From assembly GCA_028682895.1 (NCBI GenBank), contig JAJRAK010000052.1, positions 32,525 to 96,524 on the forward strand: a stretch of DNA of 64,000 bases. The letters are read 5' to 3'. The position numbers were made by a program, and so were the translations under genes. The notes beneath the pieces are model-generated. The model did no database searches, was not told the origin of the DNA, and worked only from the letters and a program-made list of their open reading frames with translations. Shown here piece after piece: positions 1-8,508 of this stretch; the stretch's first letter is position 1, and each line of letters opens with the position of its first letter. Source of the stretch: Methanomassiliicoccales archaeon (lineage in GTDB: Archaea > Thermoplasmatota > Thermoplasmata > Methanomassiliicoccales > UBA472).

Positions 1-451
1 GTCCGGCGAGAGGCTTCAAAAGGCCCAGAAGGTCATCGAGATGGTCACCGGGCAGAAGTCCAAGCAGACCATTTCCAAGGTCACCAACCGTGACTTCGGT
101 ATCCGTGAGGGTCAGCCTATTGGCTGCATAGTCACCCTTAGGGGCGAGACGGCCATCGAGTTCTTGAAGAGGGCGTTCACCATCCGCGAGAACCGCATAG
201 CGTCCTATTCGTTCGACCGGGAGGGCAATCTGTCCTTCGGTATACCGGACTACACCGACTTCTCAGGGATGAAGTACGACCCTGAGATAGGCATATTCGG
301 AATGGACATAAGCGTGTCCATCCAGAGGCCGGGAAAGCGTGTTTCGAGGCGCCGTGTGATGCGCAGGCCCATACCTATGGGCCACCGCATGACCAGGGTC
401 GAGGCCATGAACTTTGTGAAAGAGATGTTCAATGTCGAGGTGATCGATTGA
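1..451 (+). CDS. rpl5: Ribosomal protein uL5 (5' end outside the window)
   Basis: Large-subunit protein uL5, which binds 5S rRNA at the central protuberance. The reading frame is open from base 2 and runs into the window edge, so the N-terminus is missing; the visible part starts [19 protein letters not shown], matching the family's conserved TGQK segment, and continues through an archaeal-type C-terminal half with a basic [11 protein letters not shown] stretch. It is the first gene seen of the spc operon; its TGA stop overlaps the TTG start of uS14, which indicates coupled translation. Confidence 0.96.
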   Translation, partial: SGERLQKAQKVIEMVTGQKSKQTISKVTNRDFGIREGQPIGCIVTLRGETAIEFLKRAFTIRENRIASYSFDREGNLSFGIPDYTDFSGMKYDPEIGIFGMDISVSIQRPGKRVSRRRVMRRPIPMGHRMTRVEAMNFVKEMFNVEVID

Positions 452-594
452 AGCCCAAGAAGAAGTTCGGACGGAGCGTGGGCTGCACCAGGTGTGGCCG
501 CAGGAGAGGCATAGTCCGCCGTTATGGAATGCACCTCTGCAGGCAATGCTTCAGGGAGATCGCGCCGCAGATAGGGTTCAAGAAGTACTCGTGA
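448..594 (+). CDS. rps14: Ribosomal protein uS14, zinc-binding type
   Basis: A 48-residue small-subunit protein of the 30S head. It has the C-x2-C ... C-x2-C zinc site (Cys13, Cys16, Cys31, Cys34) and the family's ending, IGFKKYS. The start is TTG at 448, overlapping the uL5 stop; no other start gives a full-length protein. Its place between uL5 and uS8 is the standard archaeal order. It is easy to miss because of its length and non-ATG start. Confidence 0.95.
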   Translation: MKPKKKFGRSVGCTRCGRRRGIVRRYGMHLCRQCFREIAPQIGFKKYS

Positions 595-604
595 GGTGAA
601 AAAA

Positions 605-994
605 ATGCAGAGCGATCCATTGAATGATGCGATGTCCACCATCAAGAACGCCGCGGCCGTGGGCAAGAGCGAATGCCTCATAAGGCCCTCTTCCAAGCTG
701 ATCGGCAGGGTTCTGAAGGTGATGCAGGACAACGGCTACATCAACCAGTTCGAATTCATAGAGGACGGCAAGGCTGGAGTGTTCAAGGTCAGGCTGGAAG
801 GAAAGATAAACAACTGCGGAGTGATCAAGCCCCGCTACTCGGTCAAGAAAGTTGACATGGAGCAGTTCGAGGCCCGCTATCTGCCGGCCCAGGACTTCGG
901 CGTGCTCATACTGACGACCACCGACGGCGTGATCACCCACATGCAGGCCAAGGAGAAGGGGGTCGGCGGTAAGCTGCTGGCCTTCGTGTACTGA
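605..994 (+). CDS. rps8: Ribosomal protein uS8
   Basis: A primary 16S rRNA-binding protein of the 30S platform, 129 residues. The N-terminus [20 protein letters not shown] and the C-terminal [11 protein letters not shown] are typical of archaeal uS8. I chose ATG 605, not the in-frame GTG at 596, because a GAGGTGA ribosome-binding sequence at 594-600 sits just upstream of 605 and overlaps the GTG. Part of the spc operon, 10 bases before uL6. Confidence 0.95.
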   Translation: MQSDPLNDAMSTIKNAAAVGKSECLIRPSSKLIGRVLKVMQDNGYINQFEFIEDGKAGVFKVRLEGKINNCGVIKPRYSVKKVDMEQFEARYLPAQDFGVLILTTTDGVITHMQAKEKGVGGKLLAFVY

Positions 995-1004
995 GGGGAA
1001 TGAC

Positions 1005-1553
1005 ATGACTGTAACAGGACATTTGGACGATAAGGTGCATGTGCCCAAGGAGGTCAAGGTCACCCTGAAGGGAGCCGAAGTAACTGTCAAGGGGCCCAAG
1101 GGCACCGTGACCCGTGACTTCAGCCACCCCAAGGTCAAGATCTCCATGAAGGACGACACCATACACATTGAGTGCGAGTACCCCCGTACCCAGGAGAAAG
1201 CCTTGGTCGGAACGTACACCTCTCACATAAAGAACATGGTGGAAGGCGCGAACCACGGGTTCGAGTACTGTATGAAGATGGTCTACTCCCACTTCCCCAT
1301 GAAGATCGCGGTGAAGGGCGACAGGTTCGTCATCGAGAACTTCCTGGGAGAGAAGGCCCCGCGCTCCGCGCCCATACTGGCCGGAGCAAAGGTCACCATA
1401 AAGGGAGCGGAGGTCTTCGTGACCGGCTCTGACCTGGAGAAGGTCTCCCAGACCGCGGTCAACATCGAACGAGCCACCAAGATCCGCGGGTTCGACCCCA
1501 GGGTCTTCCAGGATGGTATATACATCGTTGAGAAGGCAAGGAGGCCCCAGTAA
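1005..1553 (+). CDS. rpl6: Ribosomal protein uL6
   Basis: Large-subunit protein near the GTPase-associated centre, 182 residues, which is normal for archaea. The two tandem uL6 folds are visible: the first around residues 10-85 (EVKVTLKGAEVTVKGPKGTV) and the second around 95-175 with RVFQDGIYIVEK at the end. Its TAA stop shares one base with the ATG of eL32. Confidence 0.96.
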   Translation: MTVTGHLDDKVHVPKEVKVTLKGAEVTVKGPKGTVTRDFSHPKVKISMKDDTIHIECEYPRTQEKALVGTYTSHIKNMVEGANHGFEYCMKMVYSHFPMKIAVKGDRFVIENFLGEKAPRSAPILAGAKVTIKGAEVFVTGSDLEKVSQTAVNIERATKIRGFDPRVFQDGIYIVEKARRPQ

Positions 1554-2215
1554 TGTCAGCTAACAAGGAGATAAAGACCATCCAGGACCTTCCTTACTAC
1601 AGGGAAGAGTACACCGCACAGCTGGCCGATATGGGCATCAAGGAGAGGGACGAGCTGCTGGAGGCGCTGAAGGATAAGAAGCGCAAGAAGCAGATCGTCG
1701 ACGCCCTTGACGGTGTCGGTAACAAGATAGCCGATCACTGGCTAGAGCTGCTAAGCGAGACGTCGGGTGAGACGCAGATCGTCGAGGCCGGAGAGGAAGA
1801 GGTCAAGAAGACCGTCCTCAAGGTCAAGGCAGAGCTGACCGACGAGATCAAGGCGGCCCTCGTGATGAGGGACGAAAAGAACGACCGCCGCCCCGCCTTC
1901 TACAGGCAGGAGTGGTTCCGGTATCAGAGGCTAGGTTACAAATGGAGGAAGCCGAGAGGCATACACTCCAAGATGCGCCGGCACCTCTCGTACCGCCCGC
2001 CGGTCGTCTCGATAGGCTTCCGCGGACCGAAGATGGTGCGCGACTACCACCCCTCTGGATTCCAAGAGGTCATGGTGTACAACCCCACCCAGGTGGAGGG
2101 TGTGGACCCCAAGGTGCAGGCAATACGCATAGGCGGCACCGTGGGTGGAAAGAAGAGGATCGCCATCACCGCTAAGGCGGACGAGCTAGGCATCCGCGTA
2201 TTGAACAGGACGTGA
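1553..2215 (+). CDS. rpl32e: Ribosomal protein eL32 with N-terminal extension
   Basis: The archaeal/eukaryotic protein eL32 occupies about residues 100-220, with the conserved WRKPRGIHSKMRRH and GFRGPKMVRDYHPSGF segments. The first 100 residues are an extension that contains a helix-hairpin-helix-like LDGVGNKIADHWLELL near residues 53-68 and a charged linker. Extended eL32 forms are known in several euryarchaea, so this is a lineage trait and not a fusion error. In the spc operon between uL6 and eL19. Confidence 0.94.
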   Translation: MSANKEIKTIQDLPYYREEYTAQLADMGIKERDELLEALKDKKRKKQIVDALDGVGNKIADHWLELLSETSGETQIVEAGEEEVKKTVLKVKAELTDEIKAALVMRDEKNDRRPAFYRQEWFRYQRLGYKWRKPRGIHSKMRRHLSYRPPVVSIGFRGPKMVRDYHPSGFQEVMVYNPTQVEGVDPKVQAIRIGGTVGGKKRIAITAKADELGIRVLNRT

Positions 2216-2220
2216 AGACG

Positions 2221-2676
2221 ATGGATCTAAAGAACCAGAAGCGCATGGCGGCCGAAGTCCTGAAGTGCGGGTACAACCGGGTCTGGATAGACCCGAACCG
2301 TGCTGAGGACGTCGCAGACGCCATCACCCGGGCGGACGTTAGGACCGCTATTCAATCCGGGTCCATCCGCGCCTTGCCTGTCAGGGGAATATCCCGTGGA
2401 CGGGCCCGTCACCGGTTGGCACAGAAGGCCAAGGGACGCAGGCGTGGACAGGGAAGCAGGAAGGGTACCTCCGGGGCCAGGAAGCCCAAGAAGGAGGCAT
2501 GGATCCAGACGATCAGGCCCCTGCGTAACACGTTGCGCGAGCTGCGTGACGAGGGCAAGATCACTAGGACCGTGTACCGCGAATTCTACATGAAGGCCAA
2601 GGGAGGCATGTTCAGGAGCAAGAACAACCTGCTCATGCACCTCAAGACCGCAGGTTACCTAAAGGAGGAGAACTGA
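2221..2676 (+). CDS. rpl19e: Ribosomal protein eL19
   Basis: An archaeal/eukaryotic 50S protein of 151 residues. It begins MDLKNQKRMAAEVLKCG, matching the family start, and has the long basic central region (RGRARHRLAQKAKGRRRGQG) that penetrates rRNA. A GTG at 2212 would add three residues and overlap the eL32 stop; I prefer ATG 2221 because it gives the family-typical N-terminus. The last base of its stop is shared with the uL18 start. Confidence 0.94.
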   Translation: MDLKNQKRMAAEVLKCGYNRVWIDPNRAEDVADAITRADVRTAIQSGSIRALPVRGISRGRARHRLAQKAKGRRRGQGSRKGTSGARKPKKEAWIQTIRPLRNTLRELRDEGKITRTVYREFYMKAKGGMFRSKNNLLMHLKTAGYLKEEN

Positions 2677-3176
2677 TGGCACAGGGACCGAGATACAAGG
2701 TCGCTTTCCGCCGCAGGCGGGAAGGCAGGACCGATTACAGGCAAAGGGCTCGTTTGCTAAGGGCCAGGGTCCCGCGCGCCGTCGTGCGGACCTCCCTGAG
2801 GCACACCAGTGTACAGATCGTCGACTTTGACCCCCAGGGGGACCAAGTGCTGGTGACCGCCCATTCCCGCGAGCTCGTGGAGATGGGATGGACCAAGGCC
2901 ACGGGCAACGTGCCCGCCGCCTACCTCACTGGATACCTCGCCGGGAAGAAGGCGAAGGCCAAGGGACTTGAGGAGGCCGTGCTCGACATCGGCCTCAAGG
3001 TCCCGTCCAAGGGCGCGACCGTGTTCGCCGCCCTGAAGGGCATGCTCGACGCGGGCATGAAGATACCCCACGGAAAGGAAGTGCTGCCGAGCAAGGAACG
3101 CCTGGCCGGAAAGCACATCGGAGACGACGTGGAGAAGATGGTACAGGACATCAAGAAACGCATGGAGGCGAACTGA
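2676..3176 (+). CDS. rpl18: Ribosomal protein uL18
   Basis: 5S rRNA-binding protein of the central protuberance, 166 residues. The N-terminal RYKVAFRRRREGRTDYRQR is the conserved rRNA-binding segment, and the alternating basic and beta regions follow the archaeal family throughout. It lies in the spc operon and shares one base with the eL19 stop. Confidence 0.95.
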   Translation: MAQGPRYKVAFRRRREGRTDYRQRARLLRARVPRAVVRTSLRHTSVQIVDFDPQGDQVLVTAHSRELVEMGWTKATGNVPAAYLTGYLAGKKAKAKGLEEAVLDIGLKVPSKGATVFAALKGMLDAGMKIPHGKEVLPSKERLAGKHIGDDVEKMVQDIKKRMEAN

Positions 3177-3177
3177 T

Positions 3178-3855
3178 ATGGATTGGGTACCAAGGACGAG
3201 ATTGGGACAGATGGTGCTCAACGGTGAGATAACCACCATGAGCCAGGCCCTCGCCACCAAGCTCCCCCTGCGTGAGGCGGAGATCGTGGACATATTACTC
3301 CCCGACCTGAAGGACGAGGTCATCGATGTGAACATAGTTCAGAGGATGACCGACTCCGGCAGGAGGGTCAAGTTCAGGATCACCTGCGTCGTCGGCAACG
3401 GAGATGGGTTCATTGGCATCGGCCGCGCCAAGGGGAAGGAGGTCGGACCTTCTATCCGCAAGGCCATCGATAACGCCAAGCTGAACATAATCGAGATCAA
3501 GCGCGGTTGCGGTTCCTGGGAGTGCGGTTGCGGCACCCCACACTCGCTGCCGTTCACCGTGCTCGGCAAGTCCGGCTCGGTCGAAGTGACGTTGAAGCCC
3601 GCCCCCAGGGGAATTTCCCTAGCGGTAGGCGACGTGGCCAAGAGCCTCCTCACCCTTGCGGGCGTGAAGGACTCCTGGGGATTCGCCCAGGGGCACACCA
3701 AGACCACCGTGAACTACGCATATGCCACCTACTATGCCCTGAGGGCCACCACCGAGATGCGTGTGACCGAGGAGCAGGAGAAGAGGCAGCACATAGTCAG
3801 CGGACCGGTCGGCCTGCACGTGGCCGAGAGCGACGTACAAGGACAGGAGGAATAA
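3178..3855 (+). CDS. rps5: Ribosomal protein uS5
   Basis: 30S protein at the mRNA entry site, 225 residues. The double-stranded-RNA-binding-like N domain (RRVKFRITCVVGNGDGFIGIG, about residues 61-81) and the C-terminal domain (GSVEVTLKPAPRGISLAVGD) are clear. The extended acidic C-terminus is usual in archaea. One base after the uL18 stop. Confidence 0.95.
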   Translation: MDWVPRTRLGQMVLNGEITTMSQALATKLPLREAEIVDILLPDLKDEVIDVNIVQRMTDSGRRVKFRITCVVGNGDGFIGIGRAKGKEVGPSIRKAIDNAKLNIIEIKRGCGSWECGCGTPHSLPFTVLGKSGSVEVTLKPAPRGISLAVGDVAKSLLTLAGVKDSWGFAQGHTKTTVNYAYATYYALRATTEMRVTEEQEKRQHIVSGPVGLHVAESDVQGQEE

Positions 3856-3857
3856 GC

Positions 3858-4322
3858 ATGGCATACGCAGCAATAAGGATACGCGGTCACGCCGGTGTCA
3901 GGCATGACATCGAGGACACCATGCGCATGCTCCGCCTGACCCGAGCGAACCACTGTGTGGTGCTCCCGGAGACGGATGAGATAAAGGGCATGCTGATGAA
4001 GGCTAAGGACTACATCACCTGGGGCGAGATCTCGGAAGAGACCCTGGCCCGTATGATAAAGTTCCGTGGTCGGCTCGTCGGCGACAAGCCCATTGACGAT
4101 GAGGTGGTAAAGGAAGGCACCGCCTTCGGGTCCATCATGGCATTCGCCCGCGGAATATCCAAGGGAGAGGCCAAGTACTCGGAGATGAAGGACGTGAAGC
4201 CCCTGTTCCGCCTGAGCCCACCCAAGAAAGGCTACGAAGGCAACAAGCGCGCATACAACGCCGGCGGAGCTTTGGGATACCGGGGAGAGGCCATAAATGA
4301 CCTCATCTCCAGGATGATCTGA
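3858..4322 (+). CDS. rpl30: Ribosomal protein uL30
   Basis: 50S protein of 154 residues; the archaeal form is longer than the bacterial one. It begins MAYAAIRIRGHAGVRHDIED and carries the family's IKFRGRLVG and C-terminal FRLSPPKKGYEG segments. The frame is open far upstream (to 3507), but that part lies inside uS5; ATG 3858 follows a GGAGG at 3846-3850 and is the real start. Confidence 0.94.
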   Translation: MAYAAIRIRGHAGVRHDIEDTMRMLRLTRANHCVVLPETDEIKGMLMKAKDYITWGEISEETLARMIKFRGRLVGDKPIDDEVVKEGTAFGSIMAFARGISKGEAKYSEMKDVKPLFRLSPPKKGYEGNKRAYNAGGALGYRGEAINDLISRMI

Positions 4323-4334
4323 AGGTGAACTAAG

Positions 4335-4763
4335 ATGGTAAGCAGAACTGATAAGTTCAGGGGCTCCAGGACCCACGGACGCGGCAAGAAGGCCGGCCGT
4401 GGTGCCGGTAAGCGCGGCGGCAAGGGCAACGCCGGACTACACAAGCACAAGGTTCAGTACATGTTAAAGTACATGCCCGACCACTTCGGCCGGCACGGCT
4501 TCAAGAGGCCACAGAAGATGGTCTCTGCCAAGATCACCATGAACGTTGGCGATCTGGAGCAGATCCTCGATGTCATGAAGACGCAGGGGACGGCCGTGGA
4601 GAAGGACGGTAAGGTCATGATCGACCTTGTCGCCCTGGGTGTGGACAAGCTGCTGGGGAACGGACGTGTGAGCACTCCTCTAGAGGTCTCGGTGTCTGAG
4701 ACCACCGCTTTGGCGAAGGCCAAGGTTGAAGAGGCAGGCGGGCATATCCTGGTGCCAGAGTAA
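4335..4763 (+). CDS. rpl15: Ribosomal protein uL15
   Basis: 50S protein of 142 residues. The glycine- and basic-rich N-terminal tail (residues 8-35, SRTHGRGKKAGRGAGKRGG) that threads into 23S rRNA and the globular C-terminal domain ending in GGHILVPE are both present. It precedes secY, as in nearly all archaea. Confidence 0.95.
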   Translation: MVSRTDKFRGSRTHGRGKKAGRGAGKRGGKGNAGLHKHKVQYMLKYMPDHFGRHGFKRPQKMVSAKITMNVGDLEQILDVMKTQGTAVEKDGKVMIDLVALGVDKLLGNGRVSTPLEVSVSETTALAKAKVEEAGGHILVPE

Positions 4764-4773
4764 GTACCACGTG

Positions 4774-6363
4774 ATGCTCATGGCCGACGACCAGAAGAGC
4801 AGGCTGTATAAGCTGAAGCCTATAACTGACCGCCTACCGGCGGTCTCCAAACCTGAAGGGCATGTCCATTTCCGGACGAAGATGATATGGGTCATAGTCA
4901 TACTGGTCTTCTACTTCGTTATGACCAATATCTTCCTGTACGGGCTGGACAGTGAAGATACAGTCGACCTTTTCGCTCAGTACAGGGCAATCCTGGCCGG
5001 AGCGCAAGGTTCGCTGATGCATCTGGGCATCGGCCCGATAGTCACTGCCTCCATCATCATGCAGTTGTTCGTGGGGGCCAAGATAATCAAATTGGACCTC
5101 ACCAACCGTGATGACAAGGCGGTCTATCAGAGCTCACAGAAGTTCTTAGTTATAGTGATGATCCTGGTCGAGGCCGTGCCTCAGGTGTTCGGATACCTGA
5201 CACCCTCCGAGACCTTCGTCACTGGACTGGAAGGAGCGTTCGGGGATTCGGGATACATTACCGGCGAGAACATAGCCAGGTTGATAATCATCCTGCAACT
5301 GTGCGTCGGTTCGTACCTCGTGTTCCTGATGGACGAGGTGGTCTCCAAATGGGGCATAGGGAGCGGTATATCGCTCTTCATCGCGGCCGGGGTAGCGGAA
5401 GCGCTGTTCACAGGTACCCTGAACACAGAAGGGTACTATTCGGACGAGGCGCTGAGCACCAGCAACCTGCCGGTGGGCACCATCCCCAAGACCATCTTCA
5501 TATTGACGAACTATTCCGCAAGCGACCTGGCAGGCGGTGGGTATGAACAGATACTCATCCAGAACCCCAATCCATTGATCGCGCTGGTCGGTACGTTGAT
5601 AATATTCCTGTTGGTGGCATACCTAGAGTCAGCGCGCATAGAGCTGCCGTTAGCTCACGGGAACGCCCGTGGTGCCCGCGGACGCTATCCGATAAAGCTG
5701 ATCTACGCATCCAACATCCCGGTCATCCTGATGGCCGCGCTGCTGGCGAACGTAAGCATGTTCGCTATGCTGTTCTACAGCAATGACGCGCTCAACAACA
5801 TACCCCTGATAGGAGGGCAATCGTGGCTGGGAGTGTATCCGTCCGGAGAGAGCACACCGACGTCAGGTCTGGCGTGGTATCTGTCCTCACCTAGCGGTAT
5901 CAACTACTGGCTGATGCCATTGCTCGACTCGGGCACCTATGGGAGCTTGGTCTACGGGCACGCGGCCTGGCAGATCATGCTGCATGTGGCGGTGTATGTG
6001 GGCGTGATGGTTGGAGGTTCGATCCTCTTCGCCAAGTTCTGGATCATGACCACCAACATGGGACCGGAGGCGGTGGCCAAACAGATCGAGTCCAGTGGAC
6101 TGCAGATCCCTGGTTTCCGTCGCGACCCGCGCGTCCTGAAGAGAGTACTGGAAAGGTACATTCCGATAGTCACGGTCATCAGCGGTGCCGTGGTCGGAGG
6201 CCTGGCCGCCGGAGCGGACCTCATCGGTACGGTCGGAAACGCCAGCGGTACCGGTGTGCTTCTGGCCGTAGGCATAATGATCCAGCTGTACGAGGCGATC
6301 GGCCGCGAGCAGATGATGGAGATGCACCCAGTGCTGAGGGGCTTCTTCGGTGGGGAGGGTTGA
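4774..6363 (+). CDS. secY: Preprotein translocase subunit SecY
   Basis: The channel subunit of the Sec translocon in the cytoplasmic membrane, about 529 residues with ten membrane segments. The archaeal start RLYKLKPITDRLPAV, the plug/TM2 region and the conserved cytosolic loop ARIELPLAHGNARGARGRYPIKL are seen. Three in-frame starts (4771, 4774, 4780) lie between the uL15 stop and the conserved region with no clear ribosome-binding site to decide among them; an ATG at 4726 lies inside uL15 and is unlikely. The length is slightly above average because of an extended loop near residues 355-400. Confidence 0.95.
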   Translation: MLMADDQKSRLYKLKPITDRLPAVSKPEGHVHFRTKMIWVIVILVFYFVMTNIFLYGLDSEDTVDLFAQYRAILAGAQGSLMHLGIGPIVTASIIMQLFVGAKIIKLDLTNRDDKAVYQSSQKFLVIVMILVEAVPQVFGYLTPSETFVTGLEGAFGDSGYITGENIARLIIILQLCVGSYLVFLMDEVVSKWGIGSGISLFIAAGVAEALFTGTLNTEGYYSDEALSTSNLPVGTIPKTIFILTNYSASDLAGGGYEQILIQNPNPLIALVGTLIIFLLVAYLESARIELPLAHGNARGARGRYPIKLIYASNIPVILMAALLANVSMFAMLFYSNDALNNIPLIGGQSWLGVYPSGESTPTSGLAWYLSSPSGINYWLMPLLDSGTYGSLVYGHAAWQIMLHVAVYVGVMVGGSILFAKFWIMTTNMGPEAVAKQIESSGLQIPGFRRDPRVLKRVLERYIPIVTVISGAVVGGLAAGADLIGTVGNASGTGVLLAVGIMIQLYEAIGREQMMEMHPVLRGFFGGEG

Positions 6364-6366
6364 TAG

Positions 6367-7023
6367 ATGACCAACCCACCGGCGACCAACCCGAAGTCCA
6401 GCATGTCCAGGATGCTGCTCATATTCGCCTTCGTTCTGGCCATATTCGTGATGTTCGACCAGGACCTGCGTAACGCCCTGGGCAACATCGTGGGCATGGG
6501 ACTGATGCCGCTGTGGGGATTCGGCGGTTCGTTCCCTGTGATGACATTGTTCATCACGGGCGCGTTCATGACATTCCTCAGCATCGCCATCAGGCACTTC
6601 TTCACGGATTACGTGAAGCAGGCTGAGAGCCAGAAGGCCATAGGCGCCTTCAACAAGGAGATGAAGCAGGCCCGCCTGGATAATAACACCTACAAGCTGA
6701 AGAAGATGATGGAGCAGCAGCCGAAGATCATGGAGGCCTCCATGGGCCAGACCATGAGCCAGATGAAGCTGATGCCAGTGACGATGCTGATCATCATTCC
6801 CATCTTCGCCTGGCTGTCGGTGTTCGTGTACAATGACCTGAACAGCACGCTGATCACCGTGCCGTGGTCCGAGGTGGCGAACCTGAAGGATACATATGTA
6901 ATGCCATCCTGGGTGCTCCTCTACTCGCTGATAAGCATACCGTTCGGACAAGTCCTGTCTCGCGGGCTGAGATACTTCTCGTTCAAGAAGCGCCTCGACA
7001 AGCTGAAGGCAACAGGGCAATGA
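6367..7023 (+). CDS. DUF106/EMC3-TMCO1-like membrane insertase (archaeal Oxa1 homologue)
   Basis: A 218-residue membrane protein of the DUF106 family, the archaeal member of the Oxa1/YidC superfamily. An N-terminal membrane segment (about residues 16-35) is followed by a second (about 48-75), a cytosolic coiled coil rich in Lys, Met and Gln (residues 80-130) and two C-terminal segments. The place directly after secY is conserved in euryarchaea and fits co-translational insertion together with the translocon. Adk, which often stands between secY and this gene, is absent. Confidence 0.9.
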   Translation: MTNPPATNPKSSMSRMLLIFAFVLAIFVMFDQDLRNALGNIVGMGLMPLWGFGGSFPVMTLFITGAFMTFLSIAIRHFFTDYVKQAESQKAIGAFNKEMKQARLDNNTYKLKKMMEQQPKIMEASMGQTMSQMKLMPVTMLIIIPIFAWLSVFVYNDLNSTLITVPWSEVANLKDTYVMPSWVLLYSLISIPFGQVLSRGLRYFSFKKRLDKLKATGQ

Positions 7024-7550
7024 TAATCACCATAAGTGGTCTGATCGGCAGCGGCAAGACCACCGTTTGCCGCATGCTCAGCGAACGGTTAGGGTATAGG
7101 ATGGTCATCTCCGGTCACGTGTTCCGGGAGATGGCCAAGGAATTGAACCTTAACCTGGAGGAGTTCAGCCTGCGGGCGGAACAGGACCCCAAGTATGACA
7201 AGCTCATCGACGAGCGGATGGTCGAGATAGCCCGTGGCGAGAAGGACGTCATCCTCGAAGGCCGGTTGGCCGGACAGATGATGCGCCGGAACGGGATACC
7301 GGCCTTCTGCATCTTCCTCGACGCCGCCCTGGAGATACGCACGCAGCGCGTCTCCGGGCGCGAGGGCGTGGAACTTCAGAACGCCATGCAGGAGATGAGC
7401 GCCCGCGAGGCGAGCGAAGTGCTAAGATACCGCAAATACTATGGCATCGACGTGACCGACCGTTCTATCTATGATTTGGTCATCGATACCGGCGCCCTGA
7501 CCCCGGAACAGGTGGTCGAGAAGATCGTCTCCCGGGTCGGGGGAGATTGA
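7020..7550 (+). CDS. cmk: Cytidylate kinase, archaeal type
   Basis: Phosphorylates CMP/dCMP to the diphosphate using ATP. A 176-residue P-loop kinase with GLIGSGKTT at residues 6-14 and the family's ILEGRLAG motif. The start ATG 7020 overlaps the stop of the DUF106 gene (ATGA); a longer frame reaching back to 6864 lies inside that gene and is not used. The short archaeal form usually sits between secY and cbf5, as here. Confidence 0.93.
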   Translation: MIITISGLIGSGKTTVCRMLSERLGYRMVISGHVFREMAKELNLNLEEFSLRAEQDPKYDKLIDERMVEIARGEKDVILEGRLAGQMMRRNGIPAFCIFLDAALEIRTQRVSGREGVELQNAMQEMSAREASEVLRYRKYYGIDVTDRSIYDLVIDTGALTPEQVVEKIVSRVGGD

Positions 7551-7551
7551 G

Positions 7552-8508
7552 ATGTTGGTGCGGGACAAGGGTCCGCGCACCTTGCCTAATGGCAAGCGCC
7601 CCGAGGACCGATCCATGGAGGAATTACTGTCCGCCGGGGTGATCGTCCTGGACAAGGTCCAGGGGCCAACGTCGCACCAGGTGACCGCCTGGGTGCGAGA
7701 TATCCTTGGTGTGGAGAAGATAGGCCACGGTGGCACGCTCGATCCGAACGTCAGCGGCGTATTGCCGATAGCGCTGGGAAAGGCGATACGAATGACGGAC
7801 CTGGTGCTCCGTTCCGATAAACAGTACGTATGCCACATGTACCTGCATCGCCCCATGCCCGAGGAGAAGGTGCGCGAGGTGGTCAGCTCGTTCGTCGGCT
7901 CCATATATCAGACGCCCCCGGTGCGCTCTGCCGTCAAGGTGGCGATGAGGGTGCGCAAGGTGCGCTCCATCGATATATTGGAACTGAGCGGTAGGGATGT
8001 GCTCTTCAAGGTCGATTGCGACGCCGGGACCTACATACGCACGCTGTGCGTGGACATCGGCGAGGCCCTGGGGGTCGGGGCGAACATGAAGGCGCTGCGC
8101 CGCACACGTTCCGGAGCGATGAGCGAAACGGACGCCGTCACGCTCCAGGACCTGAAGGACGCTACGGACGCATGGAAGAAGGGCGATGATGCCTGGTTGA
8201 GGAGCATCGTCCGGCCGATGGAGGCCCTATTGGAACCGCTCCCCAAGGTGATAGTGAAGGACCACGCCGTGGACGCGGTTGCGCACGGCTCCGACCTGAA
8301 CGCGCCTGGTGTGGTGGCCTTGGACGAGAACATCGAGAAGGGTGAGCCGGTGGCGATGTTCACCATCAAAGGAGAGGCGCTGGCCTTGGGCACGTCCAAC
8401 ATGTCCGCCCGCGACATGTACAAGGCATATAAGGGCAAGGCGGTCAAGACCGTACGGGTCTTCATTCCTGAAGGCACATATCCCCGCATGTGGGGAGATC
8501 AGCAGTAA
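7552..8508 (+). CDS. truB: H/ACA RNP pseudouridine synthase Cbf5
   Basis: Catalytic subunit of the archaeal H/ACA guide-RNA pseudouridylation complex; it also acts on tRNA U55. It has 318 residues: a TruB-type catalytic domain with GHGGTLDPNVSGVLP (catalytic Asp in TLDP) at about residues 62-76, the RTLCVDIG motif, and a C-terminal PUA domain (about 222-300). Last gene of the ribosomal run. Its 3' end overlaps the convergent MBL-fold gene by 10 bases. Confidence 0.95.
   Translation: MLVRDKGPRTLPNGKRPEDRSMEELLSAGVIVLDKVQGPTSHQVTAWVRDILGVEKIGHGGTLDPNVSGVLPIALGKAIRMTDLVLRSDKQYVCHMYLHRPMPEEKVREVVSSFVGSIYQTPPVRSAVKVAMRVRKVRSIDILELSGRDVLFKVDCDAGTYIRTLCVDIGEALGVGANMKALRRTRSGAMSETDAVTLQDLKDATDAWKKGDDAWLRSIVRPMEALLEPLPKVIVKDHAVDAVAHGSDLNAPGVVALDENIEKGEPVAMFTIKGEALALGTSNMSARDMYKAYKGKAVKTVRVFIPEGTYPRMWGDQQ

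Noticed and set aside
5887..7020. 377-codon minus-strand frame opposite secY and the DUF106 gene
   Set aside because: Composition rich in His, Gln and Arg, as expected of the complement of membrane-protein codons; no promoter or ribosome-binding site.
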